From Nicotiana tabacum (lineage: Eukaryota; Streptophyta; Magnoliopsida; Solanales; Solanaceae), in NCBI RefSeq assembly GCF_000715075.1, contig NC_134095.1, positions 42,758,806 through 42,822,805 on the forward strand: 64,000 nt of DNA, written 5' to 3'. The notes under the pieces are model-generated. The model saw only the letters and a list, made by a program, of their open reading frames with translations. It was not told where the DNA came from and searched no databases. The translations under genes were made by a program, and so were the position numbers. This document shows, piece after piece, positions 43,899 to 56,349 of this stretch (positions are counted from its first letter, which is position 1; every line of letters starts with the position of its first letter).

Positions 43899-44344
43899 TC
43901 TTGGATGAGTCAAAATGGGCTGAGTCAAGAAATATGTGAATCATTGACCCACCTAAAAGTAACTTGGGTTGAAATGGGTTCGGCCTAGTTAGATTAAAAT
44001 TTGAATCATAGCCAAACCCGTCCAACTCTTATCAAGCTTTAATTAATGTGTATTATTTTCTTATAAATTGTTTAACAATCAAATAAGACTTTTTATCTTT
44101 TGTTATGGCAATATATAGCATATCAAACTAAAAAATTTATTTGAAAGATATTTTAGCAAAATTGCTCATGAATCAATTTGGGCTAAAAATCAGCCCAACT
44201 TTAGATGAGCTGGAATGGTTTGCGTCAAGATTTAAGGGGAAGTGTACATTTAGCCACTAATAACATATGTATTTATTTTAAAGCCACTGTTCCACTGCTT
44301 TAATAAACTTTACCTGCTCGGACGAAAACACCCTTCTGCTCATA
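43899..44344 (+). other. Intergenic, no gene seen
   Basis: Contains phrases like AAAATGGGCTGAGTCAAG and GATGAGCTGGAATGG that recur near 45840-45895, perhaps the edges of a degraded element. No coding signal. Confidence 0.4.
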
Positions 44345-45275
44345 AAAGTTCAGGACCAAGTGTCCTTAACTTTTGAACTTGCAACTCTAAGTTCAGTATT
44401 TCAGGACTACATGTCCTTAACTTTTGAATTTGCAACTCGAAGTTCAGGACTACATGTCCTTAACTTTTGAATTTGGAACTCGAAGTTCAGGACCACCTGT
44501 CCTTAAGTTCTGTGCTTGTAACTGTAAGTTAAGGACTACTTGTCCTTAACTTTTAAACATGTAAGTCTAAGTTCAGGACCTATTGTCCTTAACTTTTGAA
44601 CTTGTAACTGTAAGTTCATGGCCAAGTGTCCTTAACTTTTGAGCTTGTTAGTCTAAGTCTAAGTTTAGGAACTTTTGTGCTTAACTTTGTGCTTATTAGT
44701 CTAAGTTCAGGACCTATTGTACTTAACATTTTGGCATATTAGCCTAAGTTCAGGACCTATTGTCCTTAACTTTTGAGCTTGTTAGTCTAAGTTCAGGACT
44801 TCAGGACCTATTTTCCTTAACTTTTGAACTTGTAACTGTAAGTTTAGGACCTATTGTCCTTAACTTTTGAGCTTGTTAGTCTAAGTTCAGGACCAAGTGT
44901 CCTTAACTTTTGAACTTGTAATTCTAAGTTCAGGACCAAGTGTCCTTAACTTTTGAGCTTGTTAGTCTAAGTTCAGGACCTATTGTGCTTAACTTTTGAG
45001 CTTGTTAGTCTATGTTCAGGACCTATTATCCTTAACTTTCTGGCTTCTTAGCCTAAGTTCAGGACCTATTGTCCTTAACTTTTGAACTTGTAACTGTAAG
45101 TTCAGGACCTATTGTCCTTAACTTTTGAGCTTGTTAGTCTAAGTTCAGGACCAAGTGTCCTTAACTTTTGAACTTGTAATTCTATGTTCAGGACCAAGTG
45201 TCCTTAACTTTTGAACTTGGAACTCGAAGTTCAGGACCAAGTGTCCTTAACTTTTGAAGTTGTAACTGCAAGTTC
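44345..45275 (+). repeat. ~43-bp palindromic minisatellite, about 21 copies
   Basis: Each unit holds AAGTTCAGGAC, a 5-nt spacer (CAAGT, CTATT, TACAT, CACCT or TACTT) and GTCCTTAACTT, followed by a linker such as TTGAACTTGTAACTGT. The two arms are inverted copies with one mismatch. Spacing is mostly 43-44 bp, with local irregularities near 44650 and 44790. Confidence 0.93.
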
Positions 45276-45900
45276 AGGATCCATAACGTAGAAGAAAACC
45301 AAACATTCTATAGCATAAGCTTTAAGTCCATCAACGAATAGTAAACATTTCATAAGAGAAATAATAAGTTTTTACAAGAGTTAACAAAATTATGTATTTC
45401 AAGTAAAATATACATATGTATCAAAATTTGCAGAGAAGATTGCATGACCAGTTTGAGTGCATTTTTTTTTCCAGACATGGAGTACACCTTAGGGACTGTA
45501 CTTTTCTGAATTTCTATCATATGCTATGCGCTTTACATTTGGGTGGCAAGCTGTAATGGTTTGAGTGTTTGACAGATTTTTGTGAGATCCGTTGCTGGTG
45601 AATACTGCATCTTGTAATATGTATTACATTCTGTCTGAAGAAAGGGTGCCGCCATTCACAGTTCTTCTCTCTAACATGAAAGACATAGAAGAAAGGTAAC
45701 ACAGTCTTTTCATATTAATTTTAATAGACTAGTGACTATTATTACTAAGCATTGAAAAATGTTAGATAAAAGTAAATACCACTTTAAAAAATGGTTACCC
45801 CATACAATTTTTACTTAAGATGTATTGAGTTCAACAAATTGGCGGGTCAATGACTAACCCAACCTTTAACTGGTCAAATAGGTTTGAGTTAAAATTGCCA
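45276..45900 (+). other. Intergenic, no gene seen
   Basis: AT-rich without significant open frames or repeats that I recognise. Confidence 0.5.
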
Positions 45901-46065
45901 CGTCAAATCTGTTGACCGGGGTAATTCCAAATAAAATTGGGAATTTGACTGTTATGTTAAAGTAATGAGAACAGTTTTGCTAGGCCTCAGAGCTGGGATA
46001 AGAGAATTACCGTGTTGACTTGCCCGACAACAAATTAACTGGTTCAATCTCAAATTAAGTTTGGA
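45900..46065 (+). pseudogene. LRR gene scraps
   Basis: Two short pieces read as LRR in different frames: LLTGVIPNKIGNLT near 45909-45950 and VDLPDNKLTGSIS near 46015-46055. They are probably relics of the receptor gene whose main part ends at 40110, separated by the LTR and minisatellite. Confidence 0.55.
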
Positions 46066-47303
46066 AGAAAGTTTATTTTCATTTATATTATATTACTCTG
46101 ATCAAATATAATCTTTAAAGTTGCTAAATTTGAACACTTGTTATGCAGCTGGAAACTCCTAATGATTCATTTAAAAAATAACAAAACTTGCACGCATTGA
46201 TAAATGATAAAGATAGAATAGAGTCATTGTTACAAAAAAAATGTTGTAAAATGTTAATTCGATAAGAAGTGGTGCTTCCTCTCAAACTGAACTCCTTGTA
46301 AATGTTCCAGACTACTGAAGATAGTTTACTTGACAAGAGAGAACCTCCCTCTTAGAGAAAATGCAACAGAAAATTTCATTAATATAGCAGATAATTGAGT
46401 TGAAAATTGGTAAGAAGAATTTCATTGCGGATTTTTTTAGTAGTTTGAAGAAAGAACTTTCAAAAGTCTTTTATCAAAGAAGAAACAAGCACCTAAGGAC
46501 CTACTCAGTTGGATACTTCACAAAGGCCCGTTTACCAGGGCCCTTTTTCTAGCAAAATATACTCCTATCATTTAGAAATTTCAAATTGATTGATGTTATT
46601 CATTCATTTGTGTGGTTGTGATTCCTTTTTTTTTTTTTTTTTTTTTGAGATTCTTTTCCATTCACTGCCTTAATTGCCTTATTAAGTAGCTAATATAGTA
46701 TATTATTCAATGATATAATTTATGCCTTATTAGCAGTAAAATCAATCTCCCACTTCATCTGCAAAAGTTTTTTTCCGGTAACAATTGTGAATATTACCGT
46801 AACAAACAAAATAATTAATATACCTAAAGAGCAACTAGTTCTACAACCATCTTCTAGGAAGAGTATTCCATATGCTAGGCCTCCAACAGATAACTAATTA
46901 TATATAAGCTGCTGAATTAATCCTTGACATATACGAGCTTTCCTGGACAGTTTAACTAACTATAGTTTCTCTATTGTTTCCATCTTTATTTGTGTAACTG
47001 CTATCTTCGTATTTACATTTGTTCCCTTGAAAATCTTCCAATTCCTTGCCCTCCATTAGTCGGCTCAATGGATCTCGTGACCTAAGGCAAAATCATATTA
47101 AGAGACCCTTAAATTTATTTTATAACATTTGTACACTAACGAAAAAAATCTTTCTAAATGACAAATTAATCATTTAAGACAAAAAATAGAGAATTTAAAA
47201 TAAAAACATCTTGGAAAAAGAGCATACAAAATAAAGTGGTGGATTATCGAATGTTGAGGTCCAGAGCTAAAGTGAAATTTTGATTTGGGTATCATCACAA
47301 GAA

Positions 47304-47371
47304 AAGAAGAAGAAGAAGAAGAAGAAGAAGAAGAAGAAGAAGAAGAAGAAGAAGAAGAAGAAGAAGAAGAA
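47304..47371 (+). repeat. (AAG)n microsatellite
   Basis: About 22 uninterrupted AAG units. Confidence 0.97.
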
Positions 47372-47814
47372 ATGAATGTACATAGCGTAATAGTTTAAGT
47401 TTTGAGCATTGACGGTATAAAAAATATTTATACCTTCTGATCAGTTCAAACGATAATTGTAGTTTATTCTATTAAGTAGCACTCGCTGGTGAATATCTAA
47501 ATAAATTATAAATAACCTAAATTAATATATTGAATTACACTAAAAGAAAACCGGTGCATAAAAGCTTTTGCATTCATGCAGTAATAGAGAAGATTATTAA
47601 AGAAATTCATTATGTTGTCTATGTATATAACTCAATTCTTATCTACAAAAAGGATAAATTAAAATTGAAGAATGAAATAAATATATTAATCAATGAGTAA
47701 AAAAAATTATCATAATTTATGAATTTATTGATATAAAATAACCTCAATCAAATAACAAAAAATATAGAGAAGAAAATTATCATAATTTATAAATTTATTG
47801 TATAAAATAAATAG

Positions 47815-47817
<3 letters not shown>

Positions 47818-47848
<31 letters not shown>
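47818..47848 (+). repeat. (TAA)n microsatellite
   Basis: About 10 TAA units in AT-rich DNA. Confidence 0.95.
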
Positions 47849-48484
47849 GAGTTTAAAATAAATTTGGGGCCTTTAAATTTTAGGGGCAACAACTTCACTG
47901 CCCAAAGCCTTAGAGTCGCCCTTGCCACTGACTCGACTAATTCATTTGGGGTAGGATCTGTGTATTTTATGAGAAATTAATGGAAAACTCAAATACAAGA
48001 ACAATGAGCACCCACAAACTAAAAGCTGGGTTGGGTGCTTTGGTTTAGAGATTACATTGTAGGCTTTTATTTTGTTTGTTTGAGGGATCGAAACTGGTGT
48101 GAGGCGCAAGAGCTTTTTTGTATGTTTTGGAATGGGGAAGACCTTTCCTTGTTTGATATTTTCCATTCTTTTCTATTTTCCGGTTGCCCCTTTTAAGCTA
48201 TTTTTCCATATTTCTTGTTACCTTTTCCCTTTCTTTCTTTTTTCCCCTTCAAATTCGCTTTTCTTTCTTTTATCTGCTACTATCACTTAAACATATTTCA
48301 AATGTGGAGATTAATGAAATACTTTAATTGTCCAAAAATAGTAATCCATTTAATTTTGTTGTAATGTTCGTAATAATATGCTTTTGAGCAAAGATTACTT
48401 TTTGCCCGCAGCCAAAAGTATTTATATTCGGTTGCCACAAAAGTGTATAACATTTATGTACTTCTTGTATATAACATACATAAA

Positions 48485-48519
<35 letters not shown>

Positions 48520-48520
48520 C
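48485..48520 (+). repeat. Compound (GT)n(AT)n microsatellite
   Basis: A TG run followed directly by a TA run. Confidence 0.95.
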
Positions 48521-48879
48521 CACTTATTATTTTGAGAGCAGTTATGCCGTGTTATTTTTCGTATATTTTTGCAGTGAATTGTCTCATTTTAATTTCAAAT
48601 AGTGATACGATGCGTCAAGTTAACTTAAGGACAATGGAGCACCCATTGCTTTAAAATCCTGGATCCGCCACTAGCTAAGGCAACGAGTGGCTTATCCTTA
48701 GAGCCACCCCTGTGTCACTATTTCCTTTTTGAATTTCTTCTAATGTCTTCTCTTAATCCATTCCGGAACTTGTTTTGCCTCTCCCAACTATACCTCACGG
48801 CCAGTCGTCTCATGAGTTACCTCTCCGTTTCTCCCATTTCTGCTTCGTATTGCCTTGTTTATCAGTTCTATATGTGATC

Positions 48880-51596
48880 GGGTTGGTTGGCTCGGGTTCG
48901 GAAAGGATTTGGTAAGGTTTGAGACACTTAGTCTCTTTTGAGGAAGCTTAAGTTGGAAAAGTCAACCAGATGTTGACTTATGTGTTAGAGGGATCGGATG
49001 TGAGTTTCGATGGTTCAGATAGTTTCAGGAGGTGATTTGGGACTTAGGAGTGTGATCAGAATGAGTTTTGGAGGTTCGGAGTAGATTTAGGCTTGAATTG
49101 GCGAAGTTGGTATTTTGGCGATTTTCGGTGGATAGGTGAGATTTTGATATAGGGGTCGAAATGGAATTCCGAGAGTTGCAGTAGTTCCGTTGTGTTATTT
49201 GGGATGCGTGTGTAAAATCTCAGGTCATTCGGACGTGGTTTGGTTGGGTTTTTGATCAAAAGCGGAATTCGAAAGATTTTGGAAAACTTAGGTTTGAATC
49301 CGATATGTTTTGGTTGTTTCGATGTTGTTTGAGGTGTTTTGAAGATTGGTATAAGTTTGAATAAGGTTATGGGTTATTTTTGTGCTTTTGGTTGAGGTCT
49401 CGGGGGCCGCAGGATAATTTGGATTGTTGACGGAGAGTTTGGAATTTTTGGTGAAGCTGCAGATTTTCTGCTTCTGGTATTTCCGCACCTGCGGTTGGGG
49501 ACTGCAGGTGCGATGCCGCAGATGCAAGGAAGAAGGCCGCAGAAGCAGAAGAAGGTAAGGGAGGCAGAAACCGCAGAAGCGGTTGGAGAACCGCACCTAC
49601 GATGGCGCAGGTGCGGATAGTTAATTGCAGATGCGAAAATGAGGACTTAAGTGAGGTCTTGACAACAGAAGCGGTACCACAGAAGCGGGAATTTGGCCGC
49701 AGATGCGAAATCCCTAGGCCATAATATATAAATTGTTTCCTTCACGATTTTTGAGTTATTCCACCATTTCTAAGTCGGCTTTGGAGCTTTTTGGATGATT
49801 TTGAAGAAGGGTTTCAAGGGAACTTCAGTAATTTAAGGATTTTGGACCTAAAACTCATTCCTATGGTATTATTTCATGGATTAGAGCTATAATTAATGAA
49901 ATTTAAGAGTTAAAATTGGGGAAACTAGAGCTTGGTATTGGAGACCTAGACTTGAGGATTTGAGGGACCTATTGTGGCCGGATTTTGGTACTTTTGATAT
50001 GGATGAACTCGTGGGGAGATAATGAACCTATTGATGTGAGTTTTATCGAATTTCGAGACGTGGGCCCAGGGGTCGGGCTTTGTAATTTCGGGATTTATGT
50101 TATAAATTAAATATTTTCGCTTGAGCTTCGTTTCCTTAGCATATTTTGACGCCGTGATTCTGATTTTGGATAGATTCGACGTGAGTGGAGGCCGATTTGA
50201 GGGCAAAGGCGTCGTAGGCTAGAGTTTGGACCGGTTTGAGGTGAGTAATGATTGTAAATGATGTCCTGAGGGTATGAAACCCCGGATTGCATATCGTTGT
50301 GCTATATTGAGATGACGCACACGCTTGATGACGAGCGTGGCGTCATGCACTTTTGGGGATTGTGACTTAGTTCGTCCCGAATGACTATTTTACCGCGTAT
50401 TTGACTGAAATCTATTTGCTATCATCATGTTTTGGGCGGAATGTCGTATTTGGGCCTCGTGCTAACTATTTGAACCCTTAGGGGATTTTTATTGATATTT
50501 CCTCACTGTTTTGACTTTATATTTGAACTCAGTCATGCTATATTTCACTGTTTTCATAACTCAGCCATGTTTACTCTGTTTTAACACTTAAATGATCTTT
50601 AAATGATATTTTGGGCTGAGAATCATGTTTTACTATTACCCGAGTGACTTGTGAGGATTCTGACTGAGTAAGGCCGAAGGCCTATATTGTGAGGAAACAT
50701 TGTTTAAGATTATGAGGCCGAGGGCCTGAGATATGTACGCCACGAGGTAGCTTGTTGATATGAGGCCGAGAGCCTAGTGATGATGCCACGAGATAGCTCG
50801 ATATTGCGCTTGGGCCGTAAGGGTCCCCTCCAGGAGTCTTCACACCCCCAGTGAGCGCGGGTACCCATTGTGATGTGAGATATAGCCCGAGGGGCTGGTA
50901 TCGTTCTGAGATATTACCCGAGGGGCGGATTTGTTGACATTGTTCCCAAGGGGCGATCGTTTATGTTATTTATTTTTCCTATTTGCCTGTCATTTTATTG
51001 CTTAAATTATTGAAAAAGGCATTTTATGAAGTTTAAACTGAACTCAGTAATTTTACGCATCTTTACTGCTTCACTGTTTTACTGGTTTTTACTGCTTCCT
51101 TATATCCTATAATGTGCCTTACGTGTTTTCTTACTTTCAATCTTTATTTATGATTATTACTCACTGAGTTGGAGTATTCACTTTACTCCCTGCACCCGTG
51201 TGCAGATTCAGGCGTTGCTGATCCTGCTTGCGAGGGTTGAGAGCTCCCGGCAGAATTCAGAGTTCACGAGGTAGCTGTTCAGCGTCCACAACCCCGTGTT
51301 TCTCCCCCTTTATCTCATTTCCTTTCTCTGATTAGTGACTCTGTAGTAGTTTTGTAGACCTTTCTTGTATTTATCCGGATTTGGTAGTTGCTCATGACTA
51401 GTGATACCCCAGTATCGGGCTGTGTTGGGTTTATTTTCCGCAACTGTAATGTTCACTGTTCACTTTTGGATTATTTATCATGTTTTAGAATTGATTCTTA
51501 TTGTTTAATTGCTTAAAACTGAAATGAGAAGTGTCGGTTGGCCTTGTCTTCACGAGAGGCGCCATCATGACCGGGTTCGGGTTTAGGGTCGTGGCA
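48880..51596 (+). repeat. Degraded LTR, Ty3/gypsy chromovirus type (5' border uncertain)
   Basis: The 3' end (GAGAGGCGCCATCATGACCG, GGTTTAGGGTCGTGGCA) matches the ending typical of Solanaceae chromovirus LTRs and mirrors the minus-strand LTR at 41136. CG-rich words of the CCGCAGAAGCGG type cluster at 49470-49710. The 5' border is not visible and no primer site follows, so it is a truncated or solo LTR. Minus-strand open frames inside show no domain. Confidence 0.55.
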
Positions 51597-51640
51597 ACCT
51601 GAATTCCTATACATTGCTTGATCCTTTGCTTAACTATTTT

Positions 51641-53383
51641 TGTGAGCACGTAATTTTTGCCCATATATGTAATTATTCCTAAAATATATTCAAAATAATT
51701 TTTTTTATTGCTCTTATAGAATTTTAAGAAGTTTATTTGTGTGCTTGATTGCATTTTATTTTATTAATAGATCATTTGCCTCATTAGGAATATTTTAAAA
51801 CCATCAATTTTTTTATTTATTATTTATCTTTGCCTTTTTAGATTTTTTTTCGTAGTTTAAGAACATAATTACATAAATACCTTATTAAAATATAAAAATA
51901 CTTTAGATTGTTTTGTATGTTAGGTTCAAATTAATAATTAAGTTGGTTAATCTGCAAATTAATTAGCTGTTAGATAATTCATGTAATAGGTTAATTATGC
52001 AATTCAAATTCTTAATATTATATTAGTTAATTAGTGGCTAAAATGTAAAAAAGAAAAGAGAAAGGAGAAGGTTTGATTGAGCTCAAAATGGGAACTGGGC
52101 CAACACTTACGCCCAGTCTTTGCCAAATCCGCCTCAGCCCATTCCCCTGTCTATCCGACCCACCTAGCTCAGTTCCCAAACGACGCCGTTCAGTCCAGGA
52201 GCGACGTCGTTTCCCCTTGCCCTCACCTACTAAAACACACTATCTTCCAATCCCTTATGATTAACAGACCCCTTCCCTCAAAAGGAAAACCCTATCCCCC
52301 CATCTCTCACCTCACTCTCACATATATTCATTCTCCTCTACTCACACATACAAATTCCCCCAGACTCTTCTCACACAGGATTTTAACATCACTTTCACTC
52401 TCACACACGTAGAACTCACAGTCCAAATAGCTAAAACAAAAGTTTTTGAATTGAAATTGAAGCTCAGATCTGAAATAGGAAAAATATCAAAAAACAAAGA
52501 GAGAAAACAAAAACAAAACAGCGTAAAAGAGGGATTTCTGTCGCTGTGGAATTGCAGTTTATTTGCTCTCATATTCTTGGTTCTAACAGGTTAAAATCCT
52601 CGCGATTTACTGCTGATTACTGGCCGTGATTGTTGGCTGAGCTTCGCCCCATTCCCTTCCTCCACAGTTTTGTTGAAGTCAGTTATTTTTTCTTTGTCCA
52701 TCAAGGTACTGTTTTCTCCAATGTAGATATGCTATTTTAAATGAGATTTATGTTGACATTATTAGTGATACTTTATTGTTTAAAGTTCATGTCAAGCTTT
52801 CTCGTGTTTAAACCTTTTTAGAATTTAGACTCGCAATGCAATTTTGCCTAAAACAGTCTATGACTCTTCTGTGGCTTATCTATGAACATTGATATTTGTT
52901 TGCTCAAATTGATTTCGTTGTTACTGTAGTTGATTCATGTGGTTTGAAGTATATAGAGTTGACTTTAAAGTGGTCAGATCTATTCATCTCATATGCCAAA
53001 TTACAGGGTTAGCTGAATTATTTTGATGGAATTAAACCTCCATTGCTCATTTCGTTTTAAAACTAGTATGCATTAGATCAAAAAATGGAATTCAGAGCAA
53101 GGGACTTCAAAGTTAGTTATTATTGATTGATACAGTGGTTATATATGTGGCTTATCTTGTTTTTGGTTAATACATGAGATTTTATTTTATAAAGTCATGG
53201 TAGTGTTTCTGCTTATATGAATTATTATGTTGTCCTGACATATCATGTTAAAAGTATGACTGTAAAATATGGAAACAATAGGAATAGAGTAAATCTGGAA
53301 TATAGATTGTTGAGGCAATAATCGGGCTACTGAAGTTGTGTATTTGCAAATGAACGCTAAGGTCGAGTTAATTCAGACTGACA
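51641..53383 (+). repeat. 5' part of another Tat/Ogre-like LTR, truncated
   Basis: TGTGAGCACGTAATTTTTGC is a close variant of the TGTAAGCACGTGATTTTTG start of elements A-C. CAAACGACGCCGT (52178) and GCGACGTCGTTTCC (52201) match the motif seen in their U3 regions, and CACATATATTC (52320) may be the TATA region. The LTR end is not found. The Athila-like LTR begins at about 53384. Both neighbouring borders are inferred. Confidence 0.5.
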
Positions 53384-54904
53384 TGTGATAACTAGGGATT
53401 ATGATGCATTTTATACTCCTTACATGAGTTTTGATTAGAAATGTGTACAAAATAGTCCCAAAGGCTTACATGTTGTACTTGATTGCAGGGTTTGGTCAAC
53501 AAGGTGACAATTCGTCAAAACCAGCTCAAAAAGGAGTGAAACATGCACAAGTACCAAGAACAAATCCAAGCACAGTATAACCTGATGCGGTCGCACTCCA
53601 TTCTGTGCGGTCCGCAAAGAGGAGGTTCAGAGATTTCTCAATTCAGACATTCAAGCAATGCGGCCGCAAAGCATTTCATGCAGACCGCATTGGCTTCATT
53701 GCGGCCGCACTCGATTTTGTGCGGTTCACAAAGCTAGAGTTCAGAGAGTTGCTAATTTTGAGAATATTTCCAATGCGGTCCGCGGTCCTTTTTGTGCGGA
53801 CCGCAATAGAAGCCACCGCGGCCGTGGTGTATTTTGTGCGGCCCGCGGTGGCCAAGTTCTGAGAATAAAAGTTTCAAGCTAAGAGCCTTAGTGCGACCGC
53901 ACTCGATTTTTTGCGGTTCGCACTAGCCCCGCAGGAGTATTTTTGTCCAGAAAATTTGGCATAGTATAAATAGTTTCTTTTCCCATTTTTAGGTAATCAG
54001 TTGGATTGTAGACAGCAGCTGCGCTCGTGAACAATGTTCTATTACTATTTTGAGTAATTTTACAATAGTTTTATCATTGAATCTTCAAGTTTTAGCTAGT
54101 AATTAAATATTATGGGTTTTTCTTCATCTATTTCTTTGTTTTTTCTATTATCATGAGTAGCTAGACCCATTAGCTAGGGTTGTGGCTCAACCCTAGTGTG
54201 GTTAATTGATGGGTCTTGTATTTTAAGGCTTGAATGTCTATGAGTTTTTGATATTTGGACTAGTTTATTATTTTAATATTGAATTAGTGGTTGCAAACAC
54301 TAGTTTATGCCTATTTGACTTGGGCTCTTCTTGAGAAAGAGAGCCTAAGTCTAGGAAAATTAGTCTAACAAGGAATTCGGGCGTATTCAAGAGATTGATA
54401 TCCCCAATTAAAGGATTAAATCTAGAGATAGTAATACCCGACTTGAACCTCAATTGCTTGCACAAATTATCATACCCAATTGATCTTGAGAAAGGCAATT
54501 AGGACAAAATCACTCAAACTGCCGAGAGGTATAGAGCGAAAGTATCATGCAATGGTTATATCATAATCCCCAAATATGATAACCTAGCCTTAGACTCGAG
54601 AACCCGTAAAGTATCCACCTAGAAGAAAGTTACTTCCCTAGTGCCTTCTTAACTCTTTAGACCTTCAATAGTTTACTCTTAGCTTAACTTAGTTTAATTT
54701 AGCATCTTAGTAGTATAAATCTAGAAGTAATATCAAACCAACTACGTTTAGAAGTGCAATTAGGAACAATTACGCAACTCTAACTTAGATAGAAAACTCA
54801 ATTCCCATTTCTGGCTCCCTGTGGAAATCGATCCCGACCTTCTAGGGTAAAAGCTGCTTCGACCACTCTTGCTACTTTGTAGTAGTGCAGGGTTGCCTCG
54901 ATCA
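53384..54904 (+). repeat. Probable 5' LTR of an Athila-like element
   Basis: Starts TGTGATAACTAGGGATTATG and ends near CCTCGATCA, five bases before a primer-site-like sequence. 53590-53930 is a run of CG-rich words (GCGGTCCGC, GCGGCCGC) in a 25-35 bp rhythm. No partner LTR is present, so the borders are approximate. Confidence 0.6.
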
Positions 54905-54909
54905 CTTTT

Positions 54910-54927
54910 TGGCGTCGTTGCTGTGGA
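54910..54927 (+). other. Athila-type primer binding site, diverged
   Basis: TGGCGTCGTTGCTGTGGA resembles the tRNA-Asp-type site I associate with Athila, with several changes. Confidence 0.55.
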
Positions 54928-54997
54928 GCTAACAGTTTTGGCTATCTATCTAAATAGTTTTGTGTATTGTTCTTCATTCCTTCTGTGTTACTAATTT

Positions 54998-56327
54998 TTG
55001 TGTCACAACTTCAGGTACAAAATGGCAGCAAATTTAAACAACGCACCTCTTGGAGATATTCCTCCGGGGGAGGAGGTACATGGAAATATTGATGATGAGG
55101 TCCCTGTAGTACCTCAAGCTCAAAGGAGAGGCCGGCAGGCCAATGATAATATTCCATACCCTCCCCCGCCATCTCCAAGAGTGGCTTCTCGAGTGCTTCC
55201 AAACCAAAGCTATGAAAACACGATTGTCCCACCCCGGATTCGGGCGGGCAATTTTCAAATTACCAATATGATGCTGACATTGCTTGAGCAACATGGTCAT
55301 TTCACAGGCGCTGCCAATCAAAATACTTACAAACATCTTAAGGGTTTCGTGGATACCTGTTGGGGGAGCAAGCAAACTAATGTGTCCGAGGATGCACTTC
55401 GGTTGAGATTCTTCCCATTTTCACTTAGAGGGAAGGCATTGGATTGGCTTGAGCGACTTCCCAACCATTCCATCACTACTTGGGATGAGTTGGCGGACAA
55501 GTTCATTGCAAAGTTTTTCTCACCGGGGCTTATGGAAACATTGAGAGATAAGATCTTAGCCTTCAAGCAGGAGCCCACCAAACCATTACATGAGATTTCG
55601 GAGAGCTATAGAACAATGGTAAAGGAATGCCCCAACAGTGATATGACTGAGGTGATGATCCAACAGACTTTTTACCGGGGTATTAACACAAAAAAACCAG
55701 TGCATAGTGAACCAACTTGCTGGGGACAACTTCATGAAGATGTCTTATGATGAGGCTTGTGACATTCTTGACGAGATGGCTGACACTTCCTCCGCTTGGC
55801 AAAGTAGAGCCAATGTGCCCTAGGGTGACCCCACGGTCATTCATTTGCACAAAGAGTTACATGATCATGGGCAAGCTATAGCAGAACTAACAACAATAAT
55901 GAACCAACTCGCAAAGGCACAGTTGCAACAAGTTCAAAATCCTCACCAAGTGAATGCCATGAACGGTGTCAACATGCTAGTGAACAAAAGAAGACAAAGA
56001 GGTCAACAGAACCAAGAGAGTTCAGAGCAATTTGACAATGATTGTGGTGGATTCCAAGATAATGATTATGATGGGCAGAATAAAGAGGTGCAATACATGA
56101 ATAATTATCAAAGCCAAAGGGGAAATTCTTCCAACCAACAACAATGGAGACCCCAAGGAAATTGGGGCAATCAACAACAACAAGGCAATGGTAATTGGAG
56201 GAACAACAACCAAAATTCAAATTGGGGCAATCAGAACAATCAGGGTAATTGGAATGGCAACAACAACAACTGGGGTGATAACAACAATCAGGGAGGTTGG
56301 AACAATGACAATCAAGGAATTCAGAGA
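54998..56327 (+). pseudogene. gag: gag of an Athila-like Ty3/gypsy element, broken and truncated
   Basis: A likely start is ATG 55022 (MAANLNNAPLGD). The capsid core reads LRLRFFPFSLRGKALDWLER, ITTWDELADKFIAKFF and ETLRDKILAFKQEP. An extra A in the run near 55690-55696 shifts the frame, which then stops at 55748-55750. In the continuing frame TAG 55821-55823 replaces a probable glutamine codon. Beyond that the frame is open again: HKELHDHGQAIAEL, a coil, and a long asparagine/glycine/glutamine-rich tail (55980-56320). Element C interrupts the gene at 56327/56328. Confidence 0.9.
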
Positions 56328-56345
56328 TCCCCAGCAGAGTCGCCA
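56328..56345 (-). other. 18-nt primer-site sequence outside the 3' LTR of element C
   Basis: On the minus strand TGGCGACTCTGCTGGGGA follows the LTR end after GCTC, exactly as a 5' LTR is followed by its primer site. Here, however, it lies on the outer side of the 3' LTR, and similarity stops after base 18. See finding. Confidence 0.9.
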
Positions 56346-56349
56346 GAGC

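Larger units (their letters stand above)
46066..48879 (+). other. AT-rich intergenic DNA with microsatellites (no gene)
   Basis: No credible ORF. A T run lies at about 46627-46646. A possible degraded element spans roughly 47060-47930: it opens GACCTAAGGCAAAA and closes AAAGCCTTAGAGTC, which are inverted to each other (CCTAAGGC/GCCTTAG), but no target duplication is evident. 48100-48290 is pyrimidine-rich. Confidence 0.5.

Noticed and set aside
41131..43903. Target duplication around the minus-strand LTR
   Set aside because: GATTG and TCTTG agree in only three of five bases.
41112..45895. One larger element spanning LTR and minisatellite with TGTTG duplications
   Set aside because: Short matches (TGTTG on both sides, GTCAAAT near both ends) are too weak, and no terminal repeats of convincing length were found.
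47060..47930. DNA transposon with CCTAAGGC/GCCTTAG inverted ends
   Set aside because: Inverted match too short, no target duplication, no coding sequence. Mentioned only as a possibility in the intergenic entry.
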